DNA of 6,749 nucleotides from Amnimonas aquatica (GCF_002943415.1 NZ_PTQZ01000003.1:1-6749), one strand, 5' to 3'; positions 1-6,749 are shown, counted from the stretch's first letter. Numbers and translations: made by a program. Notes: generated by a model from the sequence alone, not told the origin.

Positions 1-1112
1 CCCATGACCGCCAGGCGGTCCGTGGCCTGGTGGAACACCGAAGCCGCCACCGACTCCGGCGTGGTCACCTTGAGCTTGGCCTTGGTGTCAGGCCGCACGT
101 AGTTTTCGACATACTCGCGCAGGCTGATCTGGCCGGCCAGCGCACCCAGCAGACTAAAAGGATTGCCTTCCTGTACGCCGGTGATGTCCGGAATGTTGCC
201 GGTGACCTTGCTGAAGTCCCAGTCGTAGTCGGCGTCGATGGTCTGGCGGATGGCGGAGCGGTAGCTCAGGCCGAAGCGCGTGCGGTCATCATTGAAACGG
301 AACATGTAGCCGGCGTTCCAGCCGAAGCCGTAGCCCATGCCTTCGATGGTCAGCTTGCCGTCGCCGGCACCATCGGCGATCAGCGGGCCTGTCGCCAGGT
401 CGGTGAGGCCACTGCAGACTGTGGCCGAAATACCGCCGACAATCGGCAGACCATTGGAGCTGCAGAGCAGGCTCAGTCCCTTCTGGATGGTGCCCTTGCC
501 GATGCCGAAGGCCGCTTCCTGGACATCGGCGGCGGCGTTCAGGCGCATGTGCATGATCTGCGCCGACAGGCCGAAGCCGATGCTGTGCTGGTCATCGAAG
601 CGGATGGCCATGGACGGGTTGATGTTCACCGTCTCGATCGCGCCCGAGTCCTGGAAATAGCGCCCGACCCAGTCCGACTTGTAGTTCACGTTGGCGCCAT
701 AGGGCACGAAAATGCCGAGGCCGAGGGTGATGTTGTCGCTGTACGGCACCACGGCGTAGAACTGCCCCGCCGGAATCGCCTGGGGATGGTAGCTGCCCTC
801 GTCGCCGCCGGTGGAGAGCGTGCCGTCGTTGGTCTTGCCCTGCTCGAACTGCGTGGTGCCGTCGTTGACGAAGCGGCCGCGCACCGACAGCACCTGTCCA
901 CCCTGCGATACCGTGGTGGTCTTCAGGCGGACCATGCCGGCGGGGTTGAAGAACACGACCGAGGCATCTTCGGCCTCGGCGCCGCTGGCCTGGGCGGTGC
1001 CCATGGCCGAGGTCGACTGCCACGGATATTCGAGGCCGGCGGCCTGGAGGGCGGGGACAACACCAAGCAGTGATATCGCGAGCGCGATCTCACGGGGACG
1101 CATACTACTCAT
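1..1112 (-). CDS. FadL/OmpP1-family outer-membrane transport protein (3' end beyond window)
   Basis: FadL-family proteins are 14-stranded outer-membrane beta-barrels with an N-terminal plug that take up long-chain fatty acids or other hydrophobic compounds. Here 370 residues are visible and the frame stays open to position 1. Residues 1-24 form a signal peptide: a basic start, the hydrophobic run IALAISLLGVVP, and a likely cut in ALQA|AG. The mature N-terminus has the family pattern of small residues followed by EDASVVFFNPAGM (48-60), containing the conserved NPA motif of the plug. Residues 148-152 (WVGRY) and many alternating aromatic strands ending in GLGIFVPYG, GFGLSAQI and RFGLSYRS fit the barrel. 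Family members are usually about 420-480 residues, so roughly 60-100 are missing. The start at 1112 is chosen for the GGGA at 1119-1122 (6 nt upstream); a second ATG at 1103 would also keep the signal peptide. Cys217 and Cys233 lie in a Gly/Ser-rich stretch that is probably an extracellular loop. The substrate cannot be told from sequence. Confidence 0.93.
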   Translation of the reverse strand, partial: MSSMRPREIALAISLLGVVPALQAAGLEYPWQSTSAMGTAQASGAEAEDASVVFFNPAGMVRLKTTTVSQGGQVLSVRGRFVNDGTTQFEQGKTNDGTLSTGGDEGSYHPQAIPAGQFYAVVPYSDNITLGLGIFVPYGANVNYKSDWVGRYFQDSGAIETVNINPSMAIRFDDQHSIGFGLSAQIMHMRLNAAADVQEAAFGIGKGTIQKGLSLLCSSNGLPIVGGISATVCSGLTDLATGPLIADGAGDGKLTIEGMGYGFGWNAGYMFRFNDDRTRFGLSYRSAIRQTIDADYDWDFSKVTGNIPDITGVQEGNPFSLLGALAGQISLREYVENYVRPDTKAKLKVTTPESVAASVFHQATDRLAVM

Positions 1113-1189
1113 AATGGTTCCCGAGGGGTCAGATGGCTGGTCTTCCGATGACCGGTGTTACATGCGCGACAGACGGCATGGCTTCCGAA

Positions 1190-1212
1190 CGGGCGCGATG
1201 TTATCGCGCCCG
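1190..1212. promoter_or_regulatory. Perfect 10-bp inverted repeat upstream of the fadL-like gene
   Basis: CGGGCGCGAT (1190-1199) and ATCGCGCCCG (1203-1212) are exact inverted repeats separated by 3 nt. The element ends about 78 nt before the fadL-like start codon. No T-tract follows on either strand, so it is not a standard intrinsic terminator. It could be an operator for a dimeric regulator of the fadL-like gene, or an RNA hairpin in the pyrF 3' region. A short direct repeat (CTTTTGT at 1229-1235 and 1239-1245, period 10) lies beside it on the pyrF side. Confidence 0.5.
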
Positions 1213-1253
1213 CTGGTCGCTGGCGATACTTTTGTTGGCTTTTGTGGCAGATA

Positions 1254-1279
1254 CCGGACCGGACAGTCACCCGGTCCGG
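1254..1279 (-). terminator. GC-rich hairpin just after pyrF, lacking a U-tract
   Basis: CCGGACCGG (1254-1262) pairs perfectly with CCGGTCCGG (1271-1279) around an 8-nt loop, starting about 17 nt beyond the pyrF stop. The position suits a 3' end or an exonuclease barrier for the pyrF message. The sequence after the stem on the minus strand (TATCTGCC) is not U-rich, so classical intrinsic termination is unlikely. Read-through into the fadL-like gene remains possible. Confidence 0.4.
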
Positions 1280-1295
1280 GCAGCCGCTGGCGGAC

Positions 1296-2048
1296 TCAGG
1301 ACAGGCCCAGGCTGGTGTTGATGCGGGTCAGCGCCGCCAGCGGATCGGCCGCCTGCGTGATCGGGCGGCCGATCACCAGATGGCTGGCGCCCGCCGCCAC
1401 CGCGCGCTCCGGCGTCATGATGCGACGCTGGTCATCGGCGACGCTGTCGGCCAGGCGGATGCCCGGTGTCACCAGCGCGAAGTCCGGGCCGCGCGCGGCG
1501 CGCAGCACAGCGGCTTCCTGCGCCGAGCAGACCACGCCGTCGAGACCGCAGTCGGCGACCAGCGCGGCCAGGGCCTGGACATGCTCCAGCGGCGAACGGG
1601 CGATGCCCACCTCCGCCAGGTCCTCGGCCTCCATGCTGGTAAGCACGGTCACCGCCGTGAGCAGCGTGCGGTGACCCTGCTGCTGCAGGCGCTCGCGCGC
1701 GGCGGTCATCATGCGGCGGCCGCCCTGGGCATGGACATTGACCATCCATACGCCGAGATCGGCGGCAGCGGCGACGGCACCGGCCACGGTATTGGGAATG
1801 TCGTGGAACTTGAGGTCCAGGAACAGCTCGAAACCCAGACCCTGCAGCTGGCGCACCAGCGCCGGCCCTTCATGGGTGAACAGTTCCTTGCCGACCTTGA
1901 GGCGGCAGGCGGACGGCGACAGCCGCTCGGCCAGGGCCAGCGCAGGCGCGGCCGAGGTGTAGTCGAGGGCGACAATGACCGGGGAAGCGACCGGGACACG
2001 CGGAGAAACGGCAGCCGGAGCCGAGGCCCCGGAAGATGCGACGGACAT
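1296..2048 (-). CDS. pyrF: Orotidine 5'-phosphate decarboxylase
   Basis: A cytoplasmic enzyme that decarboxylates OMP to UMP, the last step of de novo pyrimidine synthesis. The 250 residues align along their length with E. coli PyrF as I recall it. The catalytic charge network is present: Lys51 in RLKVGKE, then Asp78, Lys80 and Asp83 in [11 protein letters not shown]. The phosphate-binding elements VTPGIR (193-198) and VIGRPITQ (225-232, with Arg228) close the barrel. The first ~22 residues are a loose Ala/Ser/Pro-rich extension, similar in length to that of the E. coli protein. There is no convincing Shine-Dalgarno before the ATG at 2048, and no alternative ATG, GTG or TTG occurs before the conserved VIVALDY. 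The lapA stop is only 9 nt upstream, so translational coupling is likely. It is the last gene of the ihfB-lapA-pyrF group. Confidence 0.97.
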   Translation of the reverse strand: MSVASSGASAPAAVSPRVPVASPVIVALDYTSAAPALALAERLSPSACRLKVGKELFTHEGPALVRQLQGLGFELFLDLKFHDIPNTVAGAVAAAADLGVWMVNVHAQGGRRMMTAARERLQQQGHRTLLTAVTVLTSMEAEDLAEVGIARSPLEHVQALAALVADCGLDGVVCSAQEAAVLRAARGPDFALVTPGIRLADSVADDQRRIMTPERAVAAGASHLVIGRPITQAADPLAALTRINTSLGLS

Positions 2049-2057
2049 GGAATGCGC

Positions 2058-2359
2058 TCAGTAGATCGGCGGATTGGGCGGAGTGACCACGGGCACGTCA
2101 GCTTCGGCGGACTGGCGCGCCTTCACCGCCGCCCTGTCCTTGCGCCAGATGGAAAGACGGGTCCAGCTGCTGCCGACCAGCAGGCCCAGCACCAGCCCCA
2201 GGGTGAAGGTCACCAGGATGACGAAGCCGGCGTTGACGTTCAGCACCTGCATGAACAGCAGGTTCAGGTTCAGGGTGTCATCGTTGACGATGACCATCCA
2301 GAAACCGGCGAAGACGAAGGCCAGCAGGAGCAGCCAGAACAGCAGCTTGCGGATCGCGT

Positions 2360-2363
<4 letters not shown>
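2058..2363 (-). CDS. lapA: LapA-family (DUF1049) inner-membrane protein
   Basis: A 101-residue protein with two membrane segments, about residues 6-26 ([20 protein letters not shown]) and 44-66 ([20 protein letters not shown]). A polar hairpin, [18 protein letters not shown], lies between them, and a basic, then Pro-rich cytoplasmic tail ends in NPPIY. This is the LapA/YciS layout and length (E. coli LapA is 102 residues). In E. coli LapA works with LapB in controlling LPS synthesis by directing LpxC to FtsH proteolysis. The start at 2363 overlaps the ihfB stop by 4 nt (ATGA), and a GGGAG at 2371-2375 sits 7 nt upstream, so translation is coupled to ihfB. Unusually, pyrF follows directly: the lapB gene found between lapA and pyrF in E. 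coli is missing here. Family membership is well supported; the role in this organism is inferred. Confidence 0.9.
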
Positions 2364-2683
<320 letters not shown>

Positions 2684-2711
2684 GGCGGAGAGGCCTTTCC
2701 AGATGAAATGA

Positions 2712-2724
2712 CAACGCCATGATT
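2712..2724 (-). promoter_or_regulatory. Candidate IHF binding site in front of ihfB
   Basis: On the minus strand the 13-mer AATCATGGCGTTG matches the IHF consensus WATCAANNNNTTR at all specified positions but one (T for A at the sixth). An A/T-rich stretch, including the T-tract of the preceding terminator, lies just 5' of it, as at strong IHF sites. It overlaps the candidate -10 box. E. coli ihfB is known to be repressed by IHF, so autoregulation is a reasonable inference. One-mismatch matches are common in any genome, so this needs a binding test. Confidence 0.4.
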
Positions 2725-2727
2725 CTA
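2722..2727 (-). promoter_or_regulatory. Candidate -10 box for ihfB-lapA-pyrF
   Basis: TAGAAT on the minus strand (5 of 6 to TATAAT) lies directly after the T-tract of the rpsA terminator, about 39 nt before the ihfB start. No good -35 stands 17 nt upstream; TTGTCT in the terminator loop region is at a long 19-nt spacing. The call rests mainly on the terminator, which implies that ihfB needs its own promoter. Confidence 0.4.
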
Positions 2728-2732
2728 AACAT

Positions 2733-2771
2733 AAAAAAACGGGAGTAGACAACTACTCCCGTTTCTTTTTT
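2733..2771 (-). terminator. Strong intrinsic terminator of rpsA (bidirectional in form)
   Basis: AAACGGGAGTAG (2737-2748) and CTACTCCCGTTT (2753-2764) form a perfect 12-bp stem with a 4-nt loop. On the minus strand, transcription arriving from rpsA meets seven T residues across 2739-2733. On the plus strand the stem is followed by C and six T residues, so it could also stop antisense transcription entering rpsA. It begins 42 nt after the rpsA stop and separates rpsA from ihfB. Confidence 0.93.
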
Positions 2772-2776
2772 ACGCG

Positions 2777-2795
2777 CCGCCATCAATGATGGCGG
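2777..2795 (-). other. Small hairpin between the rpsA stop and its terminator
   Basis: CCGCCATC (2777-2784) and GATGGCGG (2788-2795) are perfect inverted repeats with a 3-nt loop, starting 11 nt after the rpsA stop. No U-tract follows. Together with the terminator it gives the rpsA message a tandem-hairpin 3' end, possibly aiding mRNA stability. Confidence 0.5.
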
Positions 2796-2806
2796 TGACC
2801 GTGCGA

Positions 2807-4480
2807 TCAGCTGCCCATCTGGGCCTTGATCAGGTCGCCGATGGTCTTCGGACCGGCGGCATCGACATTCTGCTCGCGCAGGCTGGCGATGGCTTCGCGG
2901 TCGTCGGCTTCATCCTTGGCCTTCACGGACAGGCTGATGACGCGGGTCTTGCGGTCGATGCCGATGATCTTGGCTTCCACCGAGTCACCCACGGCCAGAT
3001 GCTTGGTGGCATCTTCGACGCGGTCGCGGCTCAGCTCGGAAGCGCGCAGGCTGGCTTCGACGCCGTCGATGACTTCGATCGTGGCGCCCTTGGCGTCGAC
3101 CGACTTCACCGTGCCCTTGACGATGGCACCCTTGTCGTACTGGGCCACGAAGTCGCCGAACGGGTCGCGCTCGAGCTGCTTGATGCCCAGCGAGATGCGC
3201 TCGCGCTCCGGGTCCACCGACAGGATGGTGGCTTCGATCGGGTCGCCCTTCTTGAAGCGACGCACGGCTTCTTCGCCGGTTTCGTTCCAGGAGATGTCGG
3301 ACAGGTGGACCAGGCCGTCGATGCCGCCGTCCAGGCCGATGAAGATGCCGAAGTCGGTGATCGACTTGATGTTGCCGGACACGCGCTCGCCCTTCTCGTG
3401 CGTGCGGGCGAAGGCATCCCACGGGTTCTCGCGGCACTGCTTGATGCCGAGCGAGATGCGGCGACGGTCTTCGTCGATGTCCAGCACCATGACTTCCACT
3501 TCGTCGCCGATCTGCACGACCTTGGACGGGTGGATGTTCTTGTTGGTCCAGTCCATCTCGGACACGTGCACCAGGCCTTCCACGCCTTCCTCGATCTCGG
3601 CGAAGCAGCCGTAATCGGTCAGGTTGGTGATCTTGGCCTTGACGCGGGTGCCTTCCGGATAGCGACCCATCAGGGCCAGCCACGGATCTTCGCCCAGCTG
3701 CTTCAGACCCAGCGAGACACGGTTGCGCTCGCGGTCGAACTTGAGGACCTTGACGGTCAGTTCGGTGCCGACTTCAACGATCTCGGACGGGTGCTTGATG
3801 CGCTTCCAGGCCATGTCGGTGATGTGCAGCAGACCATCGATGCCGCCCAGGTCGACGAACGCGCCGTAATCGGTCAGGTTCTTGACGATGCCCTTGACGA
3901 CCTGGCCTTCCTGCAGGTTGGCCAGCAGCTGTTCGCGCTCGGCCGACGATTCGGCTTCCATCACGGCGCGGCGCGAGACCACGACGTTGTTGCGCTTGGC
4001 GTCGAGCTTGATGAGCTTGAATTCCAGCTCGCGGCCTTCCAGGTGCGCGGTGTCGCGGATCGGACGGATGTCGACCAGCGAGCCCGGCAGGAACGCGCGG
4101 ATGGAACCGACGTCGACGGTGAAGCCGCCCTTGACCTTGCCCGAAATGATGCCCTTGACGATTTCGCCGGCTTCGAAAACCTTCTCCAGACGGATCCAGG
4201 TCTCGGCACGCTTGGCTTTCTCGCGCGACAGCAGGGTGTAGCCCATGCCGTTGTCGAGCGCGTCGACGACGACATCAACCTGGTCACCCACGGCGACTTC
4301 CAGCTCGCGGCGGTCGTTCAGGAACTCTTCACGGGCGATCACGCCCTCGGACTTCAGGCCGGTGTCGACGGTGACCCAGTCGCTGTCAACGGCAACGACG
4401 GTACCCTTGATGAGCGCGCCGCGCTCGACGTCAAGGGAAACCAGGCTTTCTTCAAAAAGGGCGGCAAATGAATCAGTCAT
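2807..4480 (-). CDS. rpsA: 30S ribosomal protein S1
   Basis: S1 binds the 5' regions of mRNA on the 30S subunit, unfolds them, and promotes initiation on structured messages. The product is 557 residues, the same length as E. coli S1, and opens [13 protein letters not shown]. Six S1 (OB-fold) repeats can be placed at about 21-87, 105-171, 192-260, 277-347, 364-434 and 451-520. The first two are divergent and dock on the ribosome. Repeats 3-5 carry the RNA-binding signature, for example [20 protein letters not shown] (201-220), [11 protein letters not shown] (286-296) and [11 protein letters not shown] (373-383). The start at 4480 has a good GGAAGGA at 4484-4490, 4 nt upstream. It follows cmk after a 190-nt structured leader and is closed by a strong terminator. 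Regulation is probably autogenous, as in E. coli, by inference from the leader. No internal anomaly is seen. Confidence 0.99.
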   Translation of the reverse strand: MTDSFAALFEESLVSLDVERGALIKGTVVAVDSDWVTVDTGLKSEGVIAREEFLNDRRELEVAVGDQVDVVVDALDNGMGYTLLSREKAKRAETWIRLEKVFEAGEIVKGIISGKVKGGFTVDVGSIRAFLPGSLVDIRPIRDTAHLEGRELEFKLIKLDAKRNNVVVSRRAVMEAESSAEREQLLANLQEGQVVKGIVKNLTDYGAFVDLGGIDGLLHITDMAWKRIKHPSEIVEVGTELTVKVLKFDRERNRVSLGLKQLGEDPWLALMGRYPEGTRVKAKITNLTDYGCFAEIEEGVEGLVHVSEMDWTNKNIHPSKVVQIGDEVEVMVLDIDEDRRRISLGIKQCRENPWDAFARTHEKGERVSGNIKSITDFGIFIGLDGGIDGLVHLSDISWNETGEEAVRRFKKGDPIEATILSVDPERERISLGIKQLERDPFGDFVAQYDKGAIVKGTVKSVDAKGATIEVIDGVEASLRASELSRDRVEDATKHLAVGDSVEAKIIGIDRKTRVISLSVKAKDEADDREAIASLREQNVDAAGPKTIGDLIKAQMGS

Positions 4481-4670
4481 GTTGTCCTTCCAGTGCCGGA
4501 TGGCACTCGTATGTAGCCACCTGACCAGCTCAGGCGGGTTTGTGGTTTTTGACGTCCCGGGCGGCCAGGCTGGTGGTCGCCGTCCGGAACATCTCCAACG
4601 GCAGGCGCCTCGGCACCTGCCCGTCAGTCCTTTTCAACCAGGCTCAGGAGTTAACTCTGAGCAGCTGATT
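4481..4670 (-). promoter_or_regulatory. Hairpin-rich rpsA 5' leader (cmk-rpsA gap)
   Basis: I see no gene here, but several stems in the minus-strand RNA. (a) AGTGCC/GGCACT, 6 bp with a 4-nt loop (4492-4497/4502-4507), ending one base before the ribosome-binding site GGAAGGA. (b) CCGCCUGA/UCAGGUGG, 8 bp with one G-U pair and loop GCUGG (4517-4524/4530-4537). (c) CCGGACGGC/GCCGCCCGG, 9 bp with one A-C mismatch (4557-4565/4579-4587). (d) A GGCAGG/CCTGCC-type stem around 4599-4623. In E. coli the rpsA leader folds into successive hairpins that S1 uses to repress its own translation, and rpsA promoters lie in and after cmk. An analogous role is inferred. I could not identify a convincing -35/-10 pair. 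Confidence 0.55.
4642..4662 (-). other. Hairpin just after cmk, centred on the palindrome GAGTTAACTC
   Basis: GCTCAG (4642-4647) pairs with CTGAGC (4657-4662), starting 8 nt past the cmk stop. The loop overlaps the self-complementary 10-mer GAGTTAACTC (4648-4657). The following minus-strand sequence (CTGGTTGAAAAGG) is not a U-tract, so termination is unlikely. It could be an RNA-processing site between cmk and rpsA or a protein-binding palindrome. Confidence 0.4.
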
Positions 4671-5396
4671 TCATTGAATAATTTTAGCGAGACTCGGCAC
4701 CGAACGGGCGGCATCGATGACACGCTGCACCACGGCCTCGATACCGAGGTCGGTGCTGTCGAGCACCAGGGCGTCGTCCGCCGGCTTCAGCGGTGCCACG
4801 CTGCGCTGGGTGTCGCGCGCGTCGCGGGCCTGGATATCTTCGACAAGGGCGGCGAGGCTAGCATCAAACCCCTTTTCCAGCAACTGCCGGTAGCGGCGCT
4901 CCGCCCTCGCCTGCGCCGACGCGGTCAGGAAGATCTTCAGCTCGGCGTCCGGAAACACCACCGTGCCCATGTCGCGACCGTCGGCGACCAGCCCCGGGGT
5001 GTCGCGGAACGCCTGCTGGCGGGCCAGCAGCGCGTTGCGCACGCGCGGCAGCGCGGCGACCTGGGAGGCGGCGCGGCCGGCCTCCTCGGTGCGGATGGCA
5101 TTGGTGACATCCTCGCCTTCGAGCAGGATGCGGGCCTCGCCGTCATCGTCGCCGATGAACTGCACATCCAGGTGCGCGGCGAGGACCTCCAGCGCGGCCT
5201 CGTTGTCGAAGGCCACGGCATGGCGCTGGGCGGCGGCACCGAGCAGGCGGTAGAGCGCGCCGGAATCCAGCACGTGGAAGCCGAAGCGAGCGGCGATGCG
5301 ATGCGCGATGGTGCCCTTGCCGGAGCCGCTGGGACCGTCGATGGCGATCACCGGCACCGGCGAGCGGACGGGCTTCTTTTCGATTTCTGCACTCAT
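4671..5396 (-). CDS. cmk: Cytidylate (CMP/dCMP) kinase
   Basis: This cytoplasmic kinase moves phosphate from ATP to CMP or dCMP, recycling pyrimidine nucleotides for RNA, DNA and CDP-lipid synthesis. The 241-residue product has the P-loop GPSGSGKGT (21-29) and the acceptor-site motif DSGALYR (44-50). It also has the CMP-kinase-specific insert with [11 protein letters not shown] (110-120), and [14 protein letters not shown] (138-151) with Arg141 and Asp142. The lid/CMP region [16 protein letters not shown] (191-206) keeps Arg191, Asp195 and Arg198. It matches E. coli Cmk along its length, with about nine extra N-terminal residues and a slightly longer C-terminus. The start at 5396 is preceded only by a weak GAGAAG. 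The aroA stop lies 20 nt upstream, so the two are probably cotranscribed. The cmk-rpsA adjacency is widely conserved, and rpsA promoters may lie inside this gene. Confidence 0.98.
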   Translation of the reverse strand: MSAEIEKKPVRSPVPVIAIDGPSGSGKGTIAHRIAARFGFHVLDSGALYRLLGAAAQRHAVAFDNEAALEVLAAHLDVQFIGDDDGEARILLEGEDVTNAIRTEEAGRAASQVAALPRVRNALLARQQAFRDTPGLVADGRDMGTVVFPDAELKIFLTASAQARAERRYRQLLEKGFDASLAALVEDIQARDARDTQRSVAPLKPADDALVLDSTDLGIEAVVQRVIDAARSVPSLAKIIQ

Positions 5397-5416
5397 TGTT
5401 GTTCTTCTCTATGGAC

Positions 5417-6749
5417 TCAGCCGGCGTCGCTTTCGCTGGCCGAGATATCCAGGCCGCAGCGGCGCGCCAGGCCCAGGAAGTCCGGGAAGCTGGTGGCGAC
5501 ATTGGCGCAGTCGCGGATGACGATGGGAGCGCCGGCGCGCAGGCCGGCCATGGCGAAAGACATGGCGATGCGGTGATCGCCGTGGCTGACCACCTCGCCG
5601 CCACCCAGGCTGCCGCCCTCGATGACGATGCCGTCCGTGGTCGGCTCGGCCTTGATGCCGAGCGTGATCAGGCCGTCGGCCATGACCTGGATGCGGTCGG
5701 ACTCCTTGACGCGCAGCTCCTCGGCGCCGGTGAGCACCGTGGTGCCCTCGGCACAGGCGGCGGCGATGAACAGCGCCGGGAATTCGTCGATGGCCAGCGG
5801 CACCTGGTCCTCGGGGATGCGGATGCCCTTCAGCTGCGCGCTGCGCACGCGGATGTCGGCCACCGGCTCGCCGCCGACCACGCGTTCGTTGAACACGGTC
5901 AGATCGCCGCCCATGGCGCGCAGGATGTTGATGACCCCGACGCGGGTCGGGTTCATGCCGACGTGCTCGAGCACCAGGTCGGAGCCCGGCGCGATCGAGG
6001 CCGCCACCAGGAAGAAGGCCGCCGAGGAGATGTCGGCCGGCACGTCGATGCTGGTCGCGGTCAGGCGGCCACCGCCACGGATGGTCGCGGTCGAGCCCTC
6101 GACCTTCACCTCGTAGCCGAAGCCGCGCAGCATGCGCTCGGTGTGGTCGCGGGTCGGCGCCGGCTCGGTCACCGAGGTTTCGCCCTCGGCCCAGAGGCCG
6201 GCCAGCAGCACGCCGGACTTGACCTGGGCGCTGGCCACCGGCATGTCGTAATGGATGCCCTTGAGGCCGCCGCGCGCGGCCACCGCGCTGCCATGCACGC
6301 TCACCGGCGGCGTGCCGCGCTCGCCGGTGGTCTGGATCTCGGCGCCCATGGCACGCAGCGGCTTGGCGATGCGCTCCATCGGACGCTTGGTCAGCGACGG
6401 GTCGCCGGTCATCACGGTATCGAACGGCTGCGCCGACAGGATGCCGGACAGCAGGCGCATGGAGGTGCCGGAGTTGCCCACGTAGAGCGGCCCCGGAGGC
6501 GGCTTCAGGCCGTTGAGGCCGACGCCGTGCACGCGCACGCGGCCGCGGTCCGGGCCTTCGATGACCACGCCCATGTCACGGAAGGCCTGCAGCGTGGCCA
6601 GGGCATCCTCGCCCTCGAGGAAACCGGTGACGTCGGTGACGCCCTCGGCCAGCGAGCCGAGCATGATGGAGCGGTGCGAAATGGATTTGTCGCCGGGCAC
6701 GCGGGCGTGGCCGGTCATGCGCCCGCCGGGGCGGACGGTGTAGATCAGT
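5417..6749 (-). CDS. aroA: 3-phosphoshikimate 1-carboxyvinyltransferase (EPSP synthase), 5' end outside window
   Basis: The enzyme joins shikimate 3-phosphate and PEP to give EPSP, the sixth shikimate-pathway step and the target of glyphosate. The frame is open to the window edge. Before the first in-window ATG (6718) it reads LIYTVRPGGR, which looks like genuine EPSPS N-terminus, so the true start is upstream. Counting from that ATG: PGDKSISHR (8-16), GNSGTSMR (81-88), SLTKRPM (108-114), SAQVKS (163-168), TRDHTERMLRGFG (189-201), catalytic Asp311, LRVKESDR (335-342) with Glu339, and HGDHRIAMSF (379-388). These resemble the CP4/Pseudomonas-like branch more than E. coli AroA. The CP4 tolerance residue (Ala100) is Gly84 here. 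In Pseudomonas this domain is fused behind TyrA; whether that holds here cannot be seen. It lies 20 nt before cmk, in the same unit. Confidence 0.97.
   Translation of the reverse strand, partial: LIYTVRPGGRMTGHARVPGDKSISHRSIMLGSLAEGVTDVTGFLEGEDALATLQAFRDMGVVIEGPDRGRVRVHGVGLNGLKPPPGPLYVGNSGTSMRLLSGILSAQPFDTVMTGDPSLTKRPMERIAKPLRAMGAEIQTTGERGTPPVSVHGSAVAARGGLKGIHYDMPVASAQVKSGVLLAGLWAEGETSVTEPAPTRDHTERMLRGFGYEVKVEGSTATIRGGGRLTATSIDVPADISSAAFFLVAASIAPGSDLVLEHVGMNPTRVGVINILRAMGGDLTVFNERVVGGEPVADIRVRSAQLKGIRIPEDQVPLAIDEFPALFIAAACAEGTTVLTGAEELRVKESDRIQVMADGLITLGIKAEPTTDGIVIEGGSLGGGEVVSHGDHRIAMSFAMAGLRAGAPIVIRDCANVATSFPDFLGLARRCGLDISASESDAG

Noticed and set aside
30..1073. A 347-codon plus-strand open frame opposite the fadL-like gene.
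   Set aside because: The minus strand encodes a clear signal peptide and FadL motifs; the plus-strand product is His/Ala/Val/Gly-rich with no recognisable domain.
1133..1321. A 62-codon plus-strand frame in the pyrF-fadL gap with GAGGGG 4 nt before its ATG and a hydrophobic run (WSLAILLLAFVA).
   Set aside because: It contains both inverted repeats and runs into pyrF in antisense. The Shine-Dalgarno-like match could be chance, and there is no other support for a small membrane protein.
2684..2752. A longer ihfB start at 2752 giving 23 extra residues.
   Set aside because: That ATG lies within the rpsA terminator loop, and the added residues have no counterpart in IHF beta. The ATG at 2683 matches the family start exactly.
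2786..4471. A 561-codon open frame on the plus strand, antisense to almost all of rpsA.
   Set aside because: It exactly shadows rpsA, whose product is unmistakable. High GC and rpsA codon bias remove stops from the opposite strand, and the translation shows no family resemblance.
4642..4662. The hairpin after cmk as an intrinsic terminator.
   Set aside because: Only a 6-bp stem with no U-tract following on the minus strand; cmk-rpsA read-through is usual.
4245..5576. A 443-codon plus-strand open frame covering the rpsA start, its leader, cmk and the aroA end.
   Set aside because: It is antisense to well-supported genes, and its composition changes abruptly where the underlying genes change.
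6716..6718. ATG at 6718 as the aroA start.
   Set aside because: Residues conserved in EPSPS (IYTVRPGGR) are encoded in frame just upstream, and no ribosome-binding site precedes this ATG.

Overview
The window (about 64% G+C by eye) is a housekeeping block. Every supported gene lies on the minus strand. Read in transcription order, from high to low coordinates, it holds: the end of aroA (EPSP synthase), cmk (CMP kinase), rpsA (ribosomal protein S1), ihfB (IHF beta subunit), lapA (LapA/DUF1049 membrane protein), pyrF (OMP decarboxylase), and the first 370 residues of a FadL-type outer-membrane channel. The aroA-cmk-rpsA-ihfB order is the 3' half of the serC-pheA-(hisC)-tyrA-aroA-cmk-rpsA-ihfB supraoperon known from gammaproteobacteria. 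The protein sequences (IHF beta, LapA, PyrF and a 557-residue S1) also fit a high-GC gammaproteobacterium. The AroA type recalls Pseudomonas-like and related lineages, but I cannot name a genus.

Layout: positions 6749-4671 hold aroA and cmk, 20 nt apart and presumably cotranscribed. Positions 4670-4481 are a 190-nt, hairpin-rich leader in front of rpsA, a plausible site for S1 autoregulation. rpsA (4480-2807) is followed by a small hairpin and then a textbook 12-bp intrinsic terminator (2733-2771). Just past its T-tract come a candidate -10 box and a one-mismatch match to the IHF consensus, so ihfB-lapA-pyrF looks like a separate unit, possibly repressed by its own product. ihfB and lapA overlap by 4 nt. 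lapA and pyrF are 9 nt apart, and the lapB gene that sits between them in E. coli is absent. A 183-nt gap (1113-1295) with two perfect inverted repeats separates pyrF from the fadL-like gene, which runs off the left edge.

Functionally the block joins shikimate-pathway and pyrimidine metabolism (aroA, cmk, pyrF), translation initiation (rpsA), nucleoid architecture (ihfB) and the envelope (lapA, FadL-like protein). I see no mobile element, CRISPR array, tRNA or rRNA, and no evidence for a new multi-gene system. The points most worth checking are regulatory (rpsA leader, ihfB promoter/IHF site, pyrF-fadL gap), plus the missing lapB and the possible TyrA-AroA fusion.
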